Shown here: in pieces, positions 50,874 through 59,495 of the stretch
How positions within the stretch are numbered: position 1 is the first letter of the stretch
Layout: each line of letters starts with the position of its first letter
Assembly: GCF_003185915.1 (NCBI RefSeq)
Contig: NZ_QHLZ01000006.1
Span: 1-64,000, forward strand
Direction of reading: 5' to 3'
DNA from: Arthrobacter psychrochitiniphilus
GTDB taxonomy: Bacteria > Actinomycetota > Actinomycetes > Actinomycetales > Micrococcaceae
DNA length: 64,000 nucleotides
Notes under the pieces: generated by a model
Told to the model about the DNA's origin: nothing
Databases searched by the model: none
Seen by the model: the letters and a program-made list of their open reading frames with translations, nothing else
Translations under genes and position numbers: made by a program

Positions 50874-53800
50874 TTACAGCGAGGGTCCGACAACGGGCAC
50901 TGGTGATTGCCGTCGGGCTGTCGGCTCGGGTGACGTCGTCGTGGGGGTGCTGTCGTGGGCAGCGGTGATGCGGGCCTCGAGCCTGGCCCGCTGGTCGGAG
51001 TGGTTCCAGTCAGCGGAGGCGGGCATTGATCCGAGGGGCAACTCCGGGTTGTCAATATCCCAACGGTCTCGGAAGCCTGCGACGTCACGCACCAGCGGCT
51101 TCCACGTTCCGTCATTGGCCTGCAGGCCGGTTTGTGAGCGCAGCACGCCCATCCATGGTTCTTCGTTGGCGAGGGCGTGGACGGCCACCTCGGCCATTCT
51201 TTTGGTGATCCGCTGTTGAACATCGCTGAGCAGTTCTTGGAGATCGTCCCGGTTTGTGGGCACCGATGCTGGCACGGTCCCCAGTGTTTCCTCGGAGCGT
51301 CGCCGGCGTTGGAGTGCTTGCAGGCTGGACTGCACGTCGGCGGCAACGTCCCGGGCACCATCTGCTGGTCGGAGACCGTCGGCCAGGGCTTGCCCTGCAA
51401 GGTTTCGGTCAATGACGGCGGTGCGGCCCCATGCGGCGACCATGGCGCCCCAGGACGCCGATTCACGCATCACTGTTACGAGCTCTGGGGAGTGGGTGCT
51501 GATGAGGTGGGTGACGTCGTCGGACGCTGCTATTTGTGCAAGGTAGTCGTGCTCAGCGAGCAGGCGGGACAGCGAGTTGGCTTGGTTCTGTTGTTCCTCG
51601 TGGACTTCGTGGGCGGCGTGTTCGGCACCTTCGACGGAGAGCACGCCTCCCAGGATTTCCCGCCAGTCAGGCAGGGTCGATGAGTCCACGCCATGATGGT
51701 CGCGCGGGTCGGGTTCGCTGATGTAGGCGTGGTTGCCGGCCTTTCCTCGAGTCATGGAGACGTAGAAGAGTTCCCGGGTGAGCCTGCCCTCGCTGACGAG
51801 GGTGTGGCCGGTGTCCACGGTGATTCCTTGGGAGCGGTGGGCGGTGGTGGCGTAGCCGAGCTCCACGGACTCGGCAAGGTAGCTGGCGCCTAGGAGGATC
51901 CTTGCACCGTTGTCCTGTCGGATCCCATCGATGGACCCATCGGGGTTGGGCGAGCCGGAGACGGTGATGAGGGTGCCGTTGCGGATGAAGTCTCCCGTGT
52001 CGTCGAGGATGTGGCGGTCGTTGCGCCTGGCCAGGATCGTGTCACCTTGTCCGGCGTGGAGGCCGTCACTGAGACCGACGGTGGCTTCCGCGTCGACGGC
52101 GCCGGTGCCGACACGGTCTGCCTGGGCTCGTTCGTTGAGCATGGCGACGGTGTCGTTGTCGGGGGCGATGAGGATCGAGGTCTGGCCGGTGCGGATGTCG
52201 GCGTCCCAGTGGTTGTAGGCGTCGTCGACCATGGCGTCGTAGGTGCCGCTGCTGATGCGTTCGTGGGCGTCGTAGTCGGCGATGACGTCGAAGTCGCCCT
52301 TGCGAAGTTTCAGGGAGGCGGCGCGTTCCCAGTCGTTCGTGAAGCGCCAGACGGTGGTGAGACGTTGTGCGCATCCCGTCCTGTCCAGCCACCCAAGAAC
52401 GCCGCCGGCATCGATGGCGTCCAGCTGAGCCGGATCACCGACGAGCAAGACTTTGGCCCCGGCGGATGAGGCTTGATCGAGCAGGGCGGCGAGCTGGTAG
52501 GTGGAGACCATAGAAGCTTCGTCGATGATGACCAGCTGGTGCCGACGAAGCTGCCACTTCGACTGGGTCGATGTAAGGGCACTCAGGCGCTGCGCAAGGC
52601 GCTCCATGGCCTTTCGGGCCTGATTGTCTAGTCGTGGGGATTGACAGGCTGCCTGGTACCTTTCCGCGGCGTGTATGTACTGTCCGGCCCGGATGGCGGC
52701 GCCCGGGCCTGTGGATTCGTAGAGCCATTTGCTCACGTTGTCCGTGGCCAGCTCGAGCTCGCGACCGAGGACGTCGGCAGACGCTGCAGCGGGGGCGAGC
52801 CCCACGACGGTCCCTGTCCCGAAGTGGGCTTCCCAGAGGGCTTTGACGGCGCTCATCGTGGTGGTCTTGCCCGTCCCGGCGGGACCGACGATGGCGTCCA
52901 GCCGACGCCCGCTGGCCAGGACCGCCTCGGCGGCCCGGCGTTGTTCGCCTTGCAAGGCTTCTCCACGGCGGCTGATGAACTGTTGGAGGGCTTCCTGGAC
53001 CGTTGTTTGATTGAGGTGCGGGCCGGCGTCGTGCGTGTGGGCGTTCATGATGGCTTCCTCATTCGTCAGTGTGGAGACGTCGGTGAAGAGGTGGGCGCTG
53101 GCCAAATCAAAGACGCTGCGGCCGTTGAAGGTCAGGTCGGGTGCAGTAGTGGTGGGGATGCTGTAGCGGAATTCGTTGAGCGCGACGGATTGTTCCTCGG
53201 CAGCGGTGGCGATGGCATCCATGAGGCTAAGACGGTCGGCGGGGGTGGCGCAGCGGATTTCCAGGCACACCCGTTCCGCTTCGGCGATCAGATTCCAACG
53301 GTTCCAGGTGGCTCGGCGCCGGGCGACCAGGTCCTTCACCAGTCCGGCGGTGCTGGTGATCCAGACAGCGTCGGTGTCGGAGGAGGTAAGTGGGCGGGTG
53401 TGGGAGCGGTTGATGGTTGCTGCCAGTACGGCCTCGGGATCGAAGCCCCTGGCTTGGGCTCGTTCTCGCCACTGCCGGGTGCGGGTGTTGAGGGGGATGA
53501 TGTCGTGGTTCTTGGCGGTGCGTGTGGACAGTGTTGCTTGCTGCCGGAGTTTGAGTTTGACGGCGTTGCTGGGTTCCCGGCCGTGGGTTTCAGACCAGTC
53601 GTGGATGAGGCGGGCCGCTTCAATATCGATTATCCGGGACCGGCTGGAGAACTCGCGGATGAGTTCATCGTCCACACCTGCGAGTTCGAAACTGAAATTG
53701 TGGATGGTGCTGGTGGGTATGCGAACTTCAGCCTCGGTTCCCAGATCTCGGCCGAGCTGGTCGTAAAGAAGCCCGTTGTAGTGTTGGCTGGCTGCCACGG

Positions 53801-54449
53801 TGGCCTTGTAGAGGGTGCGCGAGTCAAGGGTGGTCCAGGCGCCGTCGCTGACGCGTTGGGCCCGGTTGGAGATTACGACGTGGGTGTGCAGCTGGGGGTC
53901 TCCGGAGCGGGACTCCCAATGGTCGAAGGCGGCCGCTATGGCGCCGTGGACGCTGACGTGGGCCACGCCGCCGTGGCCGGCGCGGGTGTGGATGGCGGAG
54001 GTCTCCAACCAGGCCAGGGTGGCTTCGAGTGCGGTGTGGTGGGCTGCCATGATTTTGTCCTTGTACGCGTCACTGCCCAGGGCCCAGAGCACGGATATGG
54101 ATTTTGGCACGCTGAAGGTCAGGTCGAAGCCGGCCACGGCAGCGCGGCGCGCGGGCTGGCCGTTCCTTCCGGTGACGGTGGTTGCCTGGTTAGGCGTCCT
54201 ACCTAGGGATGCGCCCGTGGTGGGGTGTTCGCCTCGTTCAAAGAGGGCCTTCGCGGCTGCATCGGTGACGGTGGCATGGGTACTCATTTCGATGCCGGGA
54301 AGTCCTGCGCCGAGCCATTGCCCGGGCGGGTTGCTGGCATCGGTGTAGTAGCCGGTGATGTCCCGGGTTTCGACGTCGGCGTGGCTGGTGGTCTTCAGGA
54401 GATAGGAGACGCCGGCGTCGGTGGAGAGGCGGGCTATGGAGACGGTCAT
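50874..54449 (-). CDS. MobF-family conjugative relaxase/helicase (TrwC/TraI-like)
   Basis: The 1191-residue protein has the two-part MobF layout. The N-terminal relaxase domain (about 1-300) has a Tyr near residue 16 (GVSYLLKT), FDLTFSVPKSISVLWALG, and the metal triad in DPQLHTHVVISNRAQ near 188. The C-terminal helicase part has Walker A VGPAGTGKTTTMSA near 520, LVIIDEASMVS near 640 and ELGYATTAHRSQGITVD. It nicks oriT, stays bound and unwinds the strand for transfer. The start overlaps the upstream zinc-protein gene by 4 bases. The C-terminal tail is Glu/Arg-rich without a known domain. No type IV secretion genes are visible here. Confidence 0.95.
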   Translation of the reverse strand: MTVSIARLSTDAGVSYLLKTTSHADVETRDITGYYTDASNPPGQWLGAGLPGIEMSTHATVTDAAAKALFERGEHPTTGASLGRTPNQATTVTGRNGQPARRAAVAGFDLTFSVPKSISVLWALGSDAYKDKIMAAHHTALEATLAWLETSAIHTRAGHGGVAHVSVHGAIAAAFDHWESRSGDPQLHTHVVISNRAQRVSDGAWTTLDSRTLYKATVAASQHYNGLLYDQLGRDLGTEAEVRIPTSTIHNFSFELAGVDDELIREFSSRSRIIDIEAARLIHDWSETHGREPSNAVKLKLRQQATLSTRTAKNHDIIPLNTRTRQWRERAQARGFDPEAVLAATINRSHTRPLTSSDTDAVWITSTAGLVKDLVARRRATWNRWNLIAEAERVCLEIRCATPADRLSLMDAIATAAEEQSVALNEFRYSIPTTTAPDLTFNGRSVFDLASAHLFTDVSTLTNEEAIMNAHTHDAGPHLNQTTVQEALQQFISRRGEALQGEQRRAAEAVLASGRRLDAIVGPAGTGKTTTMSAVKALWEAHFGTGTVVGLAPAAASADVLGRELELATDNVSKWLYESTGPGAAIRAGQYIHAAERYQAACQSPRLDNQARKAMERLAQRLSALTSTQSKWQLRRHQLVIIDEASMVSTYQLAALLDQASSAGAKVLLVGDPAQLDAIDAGGVLGWLDRTGCAQRLTTVWRFTNDWERAASLKLRKGDFDVIADYDAHERISSGTYDAMVDDAYNHWDADIRTGQTSILIAPDNDTVAMLNERAQADRVGTGAVDAEATVGLSDGLHAGQGDTILARRNDRHILDDTGDFIRNGTLITVSGSPNPDGSIDGIRQDNGARILLGASYLAESVELGYATTAHRSQGITVDTGHTLVSEGRLTRELFYVSMTRGKAGNHAYISEPDPRDHHGVDSSTLPDWREILGGVLSVEGAEHAAHEVHEEQQNQANSLSRLLAEHDYLAQIAASDDVTHLISTHSPELVTVMRESASWGAMVAAWGRTAVIDRNLAGQALADGLRPADGARDVAADVQSSLQALQRRRRSEETLGTVPASVPTNRDDLQELLSDVQQRITKRMAEVAVHALANEEPWMGVLRSQTGLQANDGTWKPLVRDVAGFRDRWDIDNPELPLGSMPASADWNHSDQRARLEARITAAHDSTPTTTSPEPTARRQSPVPVVGPSL

Positions 54450-54994
54450 GACTTGCCCATTTCTGTGTTCCAGCCGCGGCGTGCGAAGATCGCCGCAGTC
54501 GACGGATCGAGCCGCATGTTCGCGTTCGAGTGCAATGTCAGGACCTTGGCGGCGAGGAGTCGCATGTCCTTCACGGCTTGGACTTGGCTGAGGCGTCGCT
54601 GCTCATTCTCACGCTGCAGGTGCTGCATCGAGCGTTGCAGGTCATCGGCCTTCGACTGTGCCCGTGACGCGGCTTGGGCACGTTCATTGAGCTGTTCATG
54701 GGCTGCAGCCAGCTGGCTCTCAAAGGACCGAGTGATCCTGACGAGCTTGCGTTGATGGGTAGATCGAAGATTCCGGATCGTAGCCTCGTAGAGGGTGGTG
54801 AGGGCCACCAGCGCCTCCCGGTTGTTGGCAGTGGACTGATCATTTCGAGTCTTGGCCGCTGGTGATCCGGCCGGGCTGGTGTGCCGGTAATTTCGTTGCC
54901 GTTGACGGTGCGCGCACGCGGGGCGGCAGAAGAGCTGCCGTGTGCTCGAGGGTGTGAAGGCGGTGGTGCATTCGGGGCAGATTCGCGTAGTCAT
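54446..54994 (-). CDS. zinc-finger/coiled-coil protein, probable relaxase accessory
   Basis: The 182-residue protein begins with a C-x2-C...C-x3-C set (RICPECTTAFTPSS, then QLFCRPACAHRQRQRNYR) similar to a small zinc ribbon, followed by a long charged coiled coil (LRSTHQRKLVRITRSFESQL, then QSKADDLQRSMQHLQREN). No family name is certain. Its stop overlaps the relaxase start by 4 bases, and it is the first gene of the operon after the candidate oriT. An oriT-binding accessory role is the likely guess. Confidence 0.75.
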   Translation of the reverse strand: MTTRICPECTTAFTPSSTRQLFCRPACAHRQRQRNYRHTSPAGSPAAKTRNDQSTANNREALVALTTLYEATIRNLRSTHQRKLVRITRSFESQLAAAHEQLNERAQAASRAQSKADDLQRSMQHLQRENEQRRLSQVQAVKDMRLLAAKVLTLHSNANMRLDPSTAAIFARRGWNTEMGKS

Positions 54995-55232
54995 ACTCCT
55001 CCATATCGACCGGGACTGATTTCACCATGACCAGCCGTCACGCTTGCCGTGACGCGAGGCCACCTCGGTGCCAACAGTGTGAAGGGCTTTTTGGCTGCGT
55101 CATCAGCAGGGTATTTTCGGGTGCTTTTGCCAAGGGAACTGGTCGTAGTGAGACCGGGCTGCAACGATAGGTTTAGGAAAATATCGGTGGGATGGGGATG
55201 GGGATGGGGATGGGGATGGGGATGGTGCTGGG
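54995..55232. other. candidate oriT region
   Basis: The 240 bases upstream of the mobilisation operon hold an inverted repeat (CGTCACG at 55036-55042 and CGTGACG at 55048-55054, 5-base loop) and a G-rich hexamer tract. No gene. MobF systems normally have oriT next to the relaxase operon, so this is the natural place. Confidence 0.45.
55188..55223 (+). repeat. (GGGGAT)6 hexamer tract
   Basis: Six units of G3-4 followed by AT in a row, with GGGG-type runs spaced by two bases. This can form a G-quadruplex on the plus strand. It ends just before a perfect hairpin. Confidence 0.9.
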
Positions 55233-55263
55233 GAGTGCCGCATGAGTTTTTCATGCGGCACTC
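55233..55263 (-). terminator. perfect hairpin beyond the truncated NrdH copy
   Basis: 13-bp arms (GAGTGCCGCATGA and TCATGCGGCACTC) with a 5-base loop, 19 bases from the stop of the NrdH relic. A related hairpin follows the intact NrdH gene. Confidence 0.75.
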
Positions 55264-55281
55264 CTCTCCTGCTGGGGGTGG

Positions 55282-55374
55282 CTATTGGGTGGCGAGCCGG
55301 AGCCGCTCAATTTCGGTGGGGTTGAATCCTGGCCAGTACTGGTGGTCGTTCACAACCATGGTGAGAGGTGCCCC
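55282..55374 (-). pseudogene. truncated second copy of the NrdH-redoxin C-terminus
   Basis: The minus strand reads APLTMVVNDHQYWPGFNPTE and IERLRLATQ, stop. The intact gene at 56933 ends APIVVVNDQHHWSGFNPTEI and ERLRLVIH. The N-terminal half with the CxxC active site is missing. DNA identity to the intact copy is clearly below 100 percent, so the duplication is old. The RES gene lies between the copies. Confidence 0.8.
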
Positions 55375-55498
55375 TCCACCCGTCGAAAGTGCCTCCATTG
55401 AGAACGCGCATATCCTGTCAGTCGGAGTTATGGACAGGATTCGCTCGTCGGGTGCACTAGTCACTGGCCAAGACGCCAGCTATGGGTCTGAACCCAAT
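55375..55498. other. junction between NrdH relic and RES gene
   Basis: Short region where similarity to NrdH stops. No feature recognised. Confidence 0.4.
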
Positions 55499-56746
55499 CT
55501 ACAACTGTTCCTTCAAGGGTGGGTCGTACTCAGTCCACGTCACGTCGGCTTGGTATACAGAATGGGACAGTAGTTGCATCTGCAACGCGCTGGCATCACC
55601 TTCCACATTCCTCTCAATGAAGTTTTCATTTGAGATGTCCAACGCCACGTTGATTCCGCCTCGATGGGCTGCGGAATGGAACCGTATGCCATCAATGCGT
55701 TTGGGGCTTTCGTGTATGCGCAGAAGGTATTCGGTCATCACTTGCGTGGGTACGTAGTCAACTTGGTCGCGGCCCAGCTCGATGGGTTGTGAAATCTCGT
55801 CAACGAACGAATTCAAGAACGAGATCATCCATCGTTGGTCTCGCTTTTCTGGGTCAAAGGGGCTGGGCATTGGGGGGAGATCGGTCAGGTCAACGACGCT
55901 AAATTCTCTGGTCGAGGCAAATGTACCTACTGATGCCGCATTGTGATCCAGTCTGACGCTCACTTCTGCGAGTGCAGCGACTTCTGACTCGCTGGCGTAG
56001 AACATGGGAATTCCCGCGGGACTCATCCTGTTGCCTTGCAGCGCTATCTTTGCTGGTGAAGTACCAAGTCCTCTTGAGGTAGATGGGGGCAGATTCTGCT
56101 TGTCAAATGTCCGTGATCGGAAGAAGACATATCCTATTTCGTAGGATTTATAGAGGCGTAGTTCCTCGATCAATTCACTCACGTGTTGAAGGGCGCTTGC
56201 TGGTGTGAATGCATCTGAGGACTGTTCCAAGTCCGCCTTGGACTTTTTGTCGAGCCAAAATACGAACCGTGATTCATATTTTATTGACTTGCAGAAATTT
56301 TGCCATGCTTGCCCGAGCATTGCTTCAGGCCCAAAGTCTGGGTCTTCCCTGTTGACCCAGGTCTTGTCGTCCAGGCAGCTTCGTATTTCGTCCTGGATAA
56401 GGTGTCCATTTTCCGATTCAAAACAATCGTCGAACTGTTCTATTAGATCCCATGAATCTGTAGTTTCGGCGCCTACGAAACCGCCTTCAGTAGACACATA
56501 TGGCACAGAGTTCAATGCGTCATCAAAAAGGAAGTTCACGCCATCAACAAAAGCCTCCATTAGCACGTCAAATGGAGCAGACGACTCCTCGTCGCAGGAG
56601 AGACAGTTACCCTCACCGGTCACTTCCTCAGCATGCACAGCAACTTTCAGTGAATCGTCAGTCAGGCACTCGGCGCAAACTCTCTTGTCACTACCGGACC
56701 AGCCGCGATCGAATCGTTCCTCATATGCTCTACTTGCTCCGCCCAT
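55499..56746 (-). CDS. RES-domain protein with HEPN/RES N-terminal domain (NAD-depleting toxin type)
   Basis: The 415-residue protein opens with a zinc-ribbon-like set (RVCAECLTDD, then GNCLSCDEE), as in the HEPN/RES-NTD1 proteins, followed by a helical region. The RES domain occupies roughly residues 225-400: GNRMSPAGIPMFYASESEVA holds the family Arg and Tyr, ALAEVSVRLDHN the Glu, and DGIRFHSAAHRGGINVAL the Ser. RES toxins degrade NAD+. Xre/RES pairs have an antitoxin next door; here none is adjacent. It may be a self-contained defence effector or depend on a distant partner. It starts ATG with no clear ribosome site. Confidence 0.8.
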   Translation of the reverse strand: MGGASRAYEERFDRGWSGSDKRVCAECLTDDSLKVAVHAEEVTGEGNCLSCDEESSAPFDVLMEAFVDGVNFLFDDALNSVPYVSTEGGFVGAETTDSWDLIEQFDDCFESENGHLIQDEIRSCLDDKTWVNREDPDFGPEAMLGQAWQNFCKSIKYESRFVFWLDKKSKADLEQSSDAFTPASALQHVSELIEELRLYKSYEIGYVFFRSRTFDKQNLPPSTSRGLGTSPAKIALQGNRMSPAGIPMFYASESEVAALAEVSVRLDHNAASVGTFASTREFSVVDLTDLPPMPSPFDPEKRDQRWMISFLNSFVDEISQPIELGRDQVDYVPTQVMTEYLLRIHESPKRIDGIRFHSAAHRGGINVALDISNENFIERNVEGDASALQMQLLSHSVYQADVTWTEYDPPLKEQL

Positions 56747-56882
56747 AGGGTCAGACTACTAACAAACGTGGCCCCATTAATTCGGGCTGGATCTGGCAAG
56801 GCGTCATTTTGCATGCTGCGAGCCTCAACGTCCGGGTCATGGTGGGCGGCGCCCCCGTCACAGGAATGGCCGTCACCTAGGG

Positions 56883-56911
56883 GAGTTCCACATGAGGTTT
56901 TCATGCGGCAC
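56883..56911 (-). terminator. imperfect hairpin beyond NrdH
   Basis: CATGA pairs with TCATG and outer bases pair partly; the right arm TCATGCGGCAC is identical to that at 55251. It lies 22 bases from the NrdH stop. Confidence 0.5.
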
Positions 56912-56932
56912 TGGATCTCCTATTTGGGGTGA

Positions 56933-57169
56933 TTAGTGGATGACGAGTCGGAGTCGTTCGATTTCGGTGGGGTTGAATCCCGACCAGTGGTGCTGGTCGT
57001 TGACGACGACGATGGGTGCTTGGGAGTAGCCAATGTCTTGGACGTACTCGAGGGCGGCGGCGTTAGTGGTCAGGTCGACGACGTTGTATGGGATTCCGGC
57101 ATGGTCTAGGGACAGGCAGGTGAATTTGCATTGCTGGCAGCCCGGCTTGTTGTAGACCGTGATGTTCAT
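56933..57169 (-). CDS. NrdH-type glutaredoxin-like redoxin
   Basis: The 78-residue protein is a small thioredoxin-fold redoxin: MNITVYNKPGCQQCKFTCL carries the CxxC active site (CQQC), and SQAPIVVVNDQHHWSGFNPT has the cis-Pro and the W-S-G-F-N/R-P-x NrdH signature. It donates electrons to ribonucleotide reductase or other targets via thioredoxin reductase. GAGGTGAGGG precedes the ATG. Island-borne NrdH copies are common on actinobacterial plasmids. A truncated relative lies 1.6 kb away. Confidence 0.92.
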   Translation of the reverse strand: MNITVYNKPGCQQCKFTCLSLDHAGIPYNVVDLTTNAAALEYVQDIGYSQAPIVVVNDQHHWSGFNPTEIERLRLVIH

Positions 57170-57218
57170 TTCCCTCACCTCACTCTCTGTTTCTTTCGGG
57201 TCGGCCTGCGGGGATTTG

Positions 57219-58240
57219 TTAGTGGGTGTTCCGGTATGCGGTGTTCTTGTGTTGTGCCCAGCCTGAGACGATGCCGGCGCCGAGCATTTGGTCCAGCAGC
57301 CTGGCGAGGTGGTAGTCGGGGTCAAACGTCAGGGCGACGTGCATGTAGTTCGCAGCGGCTGTTCCTCTGCCCTTCCACCAGCACATGTGTCCGAGCAGCG
57401 TCAATGGGGGAGCAGCATGGGTCGGGGCTGCGATGGTGAGCAGCTTCCGCAGAAGCTTCTCAGAGTTGTCGATGCGGTCCCATTGCGGCGCTTCTTCGGT
57501 GGTGCCGAAGAGTGTGGTGGCCATGGGTTCGTTGATGCCGGGTATATCGGCCAGGATCTGGTCCCTGAACCCGACGTACTGCAGCGCGGCGAGGACTTCG
57601 ACAAGCTGATCGTGGGTGGGTTCTTCCTCGTGGTCGATGAGATCCGTCCAAAGCCGGTAGGCCGCATGAAGGTTCTGGTTGGGGTTGGTGGCGATGTCCC
57701 TCAGCGCCGACTCCACGGAGTCGTGATCAACAGCGGCGAACAACTCGGGGATGGCCGGTGTGCCGCTCTGTTCGATGACGCTGCCTTGGAAGACGAGTTC
57801 GGCATTGACTGTGCTGGATTCCAAGTCTGTTAGCGGGGTCTCCTTGCCGCACGTGGTGGGCTTGGCTCCGTCGTACGAGGCAAAAGATTCGGCCCAACGA
57901 TCCACACATCATGCACGAGCAGCCCTTTATCCAGGAGCCGGCCCTTGAGTCCCTGAACCATGGAAGCGAAGGGCTTGGAGTTTGCCTCGTTCCAGGGCTT
58001 TTGGGTGAACAATGCGATAAGTACAGCGGTCGCGTCATGGTCGATGCAGACGGCGTGGGCGACGCGTTCAGCGTAGCTCTCGCCGACGTCTTCGGTGACG
58101 GGCAGGTTCACGCGGAGGGTGGGTCCGAGTGCCTTGCCGTCGAGGGCGACGCAGACGAGGCTTTCCTTTGGCCAGTAGCCGAGGCTGTGTCCCATGTAGC
58201 TGATGACGTCGGCCGGGCTGCTGATTCTGATCGGTTCCAT
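57219..58240 (-). pseudogene. DUF4192 protein, frameshifted
   Basis: The first part starts MEPIRISSPADVISYMGHSL and GYWPKESLVCVALDGKALGP, the DUF4192 beginning, with AGGAGGAG in front of the ATG at 58240. Near 57890 it leaves the frame; one frame over the sequence continues as DRWAESFASYDGAKPTTCGK, TPLTDLESSTVNAELVFQGS and runs to the stop at 57219. The joint reads as LLVHDV followed by (V)DRW in relatives, so a single base seems lost in GATGTGTGG. DUF4192 proteins are actinobacterial, of unknown function, and frequent on plasmids. If the frameshift is real the gene is dead; the second part could start at GTG 57905. Confidence 0.75.
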
Positions 58241-58760
58241 TTTCTTGCTCCTCCTGTGTGGACGGTGGCTAGTTGTTCGCGGCCGCCTGCTCTGTTGGTG
58301 CCTTCTGGTAAGAGGAATCACCGCTGGGTATTAGGGGCCGGAGGGCAACTTGGGGTACCGGGCACGGGGCAAAAATTGTTTCGAGGAAATAAGCGACGCA
58401 GGAGCGCCGAGGAAGAATTTTTGGAGGAGTGCCCGGCGCGTAGCGCCCTGGTTGCGTGGAGGGCCCGCCCAGCGATGATGGGGTACCAGAAGGCACAACG
58501 TGGTTCGGCAAATGTTCATATGGGTCCATGAAATTTCTCGGTTGATTGTGCTGACCGTTGAACGGCCAGACGCGATACGGCAGCGCACTGCGGTCTTCGA
58601 ATTAATGCCTGTTCATCGTGCTGACGGAGCTAAACGACATGACCGAACGTTCTGTGGCAAACGGACGGGCCCGGGTGACGGTCAACGACGCTGGCACAGT
58701 CGGTAGCGAGCCATGACTATGATGAGTTTTGGACCTGTGTAGGTGTAAAAGTGGAGGCCG
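58241..58760. other. non-coding region with a long imperfect inverted repeat
   Basis: About 520 bases with no credible gene. It contains the inverted repeat listed separately and short AT-rich stretches. The right part serves as upstream region for the next gene. Confidence 0.5.
58358..58446. repeat. long imperfect inverted repeat
   Basis: CCGGGCAC...AAAAATT at 58358-58377 matches, inverted, AATTTTT...GTGCCCGG at 58426-58446, with about 48 bases between containing GAGG repeats. It could be an RNA structure, terminator or replication/transfer site. Confidence 0.55.
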
Positions 58761-59495
58761 TTGAAGAACCAGCTGAGTGCGGATGCAATCGAGTTACTCG
58801 AAAGGGTCCGCCAAAAATATCTGGGATCCGATTTCAACGGACTTCACCTGTATGGCGAGCTTATCGTTCCCGAGATAGTGATGGCCTCGATCGAATTACT
58901 TGAAGCTGGCATGGTTGAAGTAGTCGGTAGTCAGGACTACCTCAACATTCACATTCGGCCGTGGCATTCGAGGCGGACAATTGAGGCCCAAATCGAAGAG
59001 CTCAGAGAGCTCGCGCCGGAAGACTACGGAGTCTGTATTTACCCGACTGAACTAGCTATGAAGCATGAACCACTTCCGGATCGGTTTGAAAAAGCACCGT
59101 TTCTGACTGCGATGGCTCGCGGAAAAGCTACCTTGCAGCCAGCCTTCTTTAGCGCAGATGTTCTCGAGTTCTACAGGAACGATGCACGCTACCGCTTTGA
59201 TATGGGCGATTTCGGGATCAACCTGGGTATTTCCGATGAGGCGTATGAGGATGACGAAGAACCAGAGAAGGACAAAGTGAGTCTGCTGCATTTGGGGTTT
59301 GCTTATGATTTTCGCCAAGCAGGCCAGCAAGACCCGAAAGGCCCAATCGTTAGACGGGTAGTCGCATTCTACGGTGATCTCGATGATCTCACCCCTGAGC
59401 ATCAGCTGCGCTGGGCAAGCTATCAAGTGTCGGATGATGGAGTAGAGCCGCATCCAGTATGGTATGGATCACAGATGGGCCATTGGCCAGACTGA
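58761..59495 (+). CDS. hypothetical protein, first part of a TGA-interrupted gene
   Basis: The 244-residue frame starts at TTG behind TGGAGG: KNQLSADAIELLERVRQKYL, then a mixed domain (APEDYGVCIYPTELAMKHEP) and a tail RWASYQVSDDGVEPHPVWYG. No family is recognised. It ends in TGA at 59493-59495, but the same frame goes on without a break for 177 codons that look coded, so the protein was probably about 420 residues. It lies next to HsdR and Mrr-type genes, so it may be a defence-associated protein. Confidence in the exact function is nil. Confidence 0.55.
   Translation: MKNQLSADAIELLERVRQKYLGSDFNGLHLYGELIVPEIVMASIELLEAGMVEVVGSQDYLNIHIRPWHSRRTIEAQIEELRELAPEDYGVCIYPTELAMKHEPLPDRFEKAPFLTAMARGKATLQPAFFSADVLEFYRNDARYRFDMGDFGINLGISDEAYEDDEEPEKDKVSLLHLGFAYDFRQAGQQDPKGPIVRRVVAFYGDLDDLTPEHQLRWASYQVSDDGVEPHPVWYGSQMGHWPD

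Noticed and set aside
52641..54206. A 521-codon plus-strand gene
   Set aside because: It is the antisense shadow of the relaxase gene, Gly/Val-rich as expected from GC-rich coding DNA.
55188..55223. CRISPR array
   Set aside because: The hexamer repeats are contiguous without spacers and no cas gene is near.
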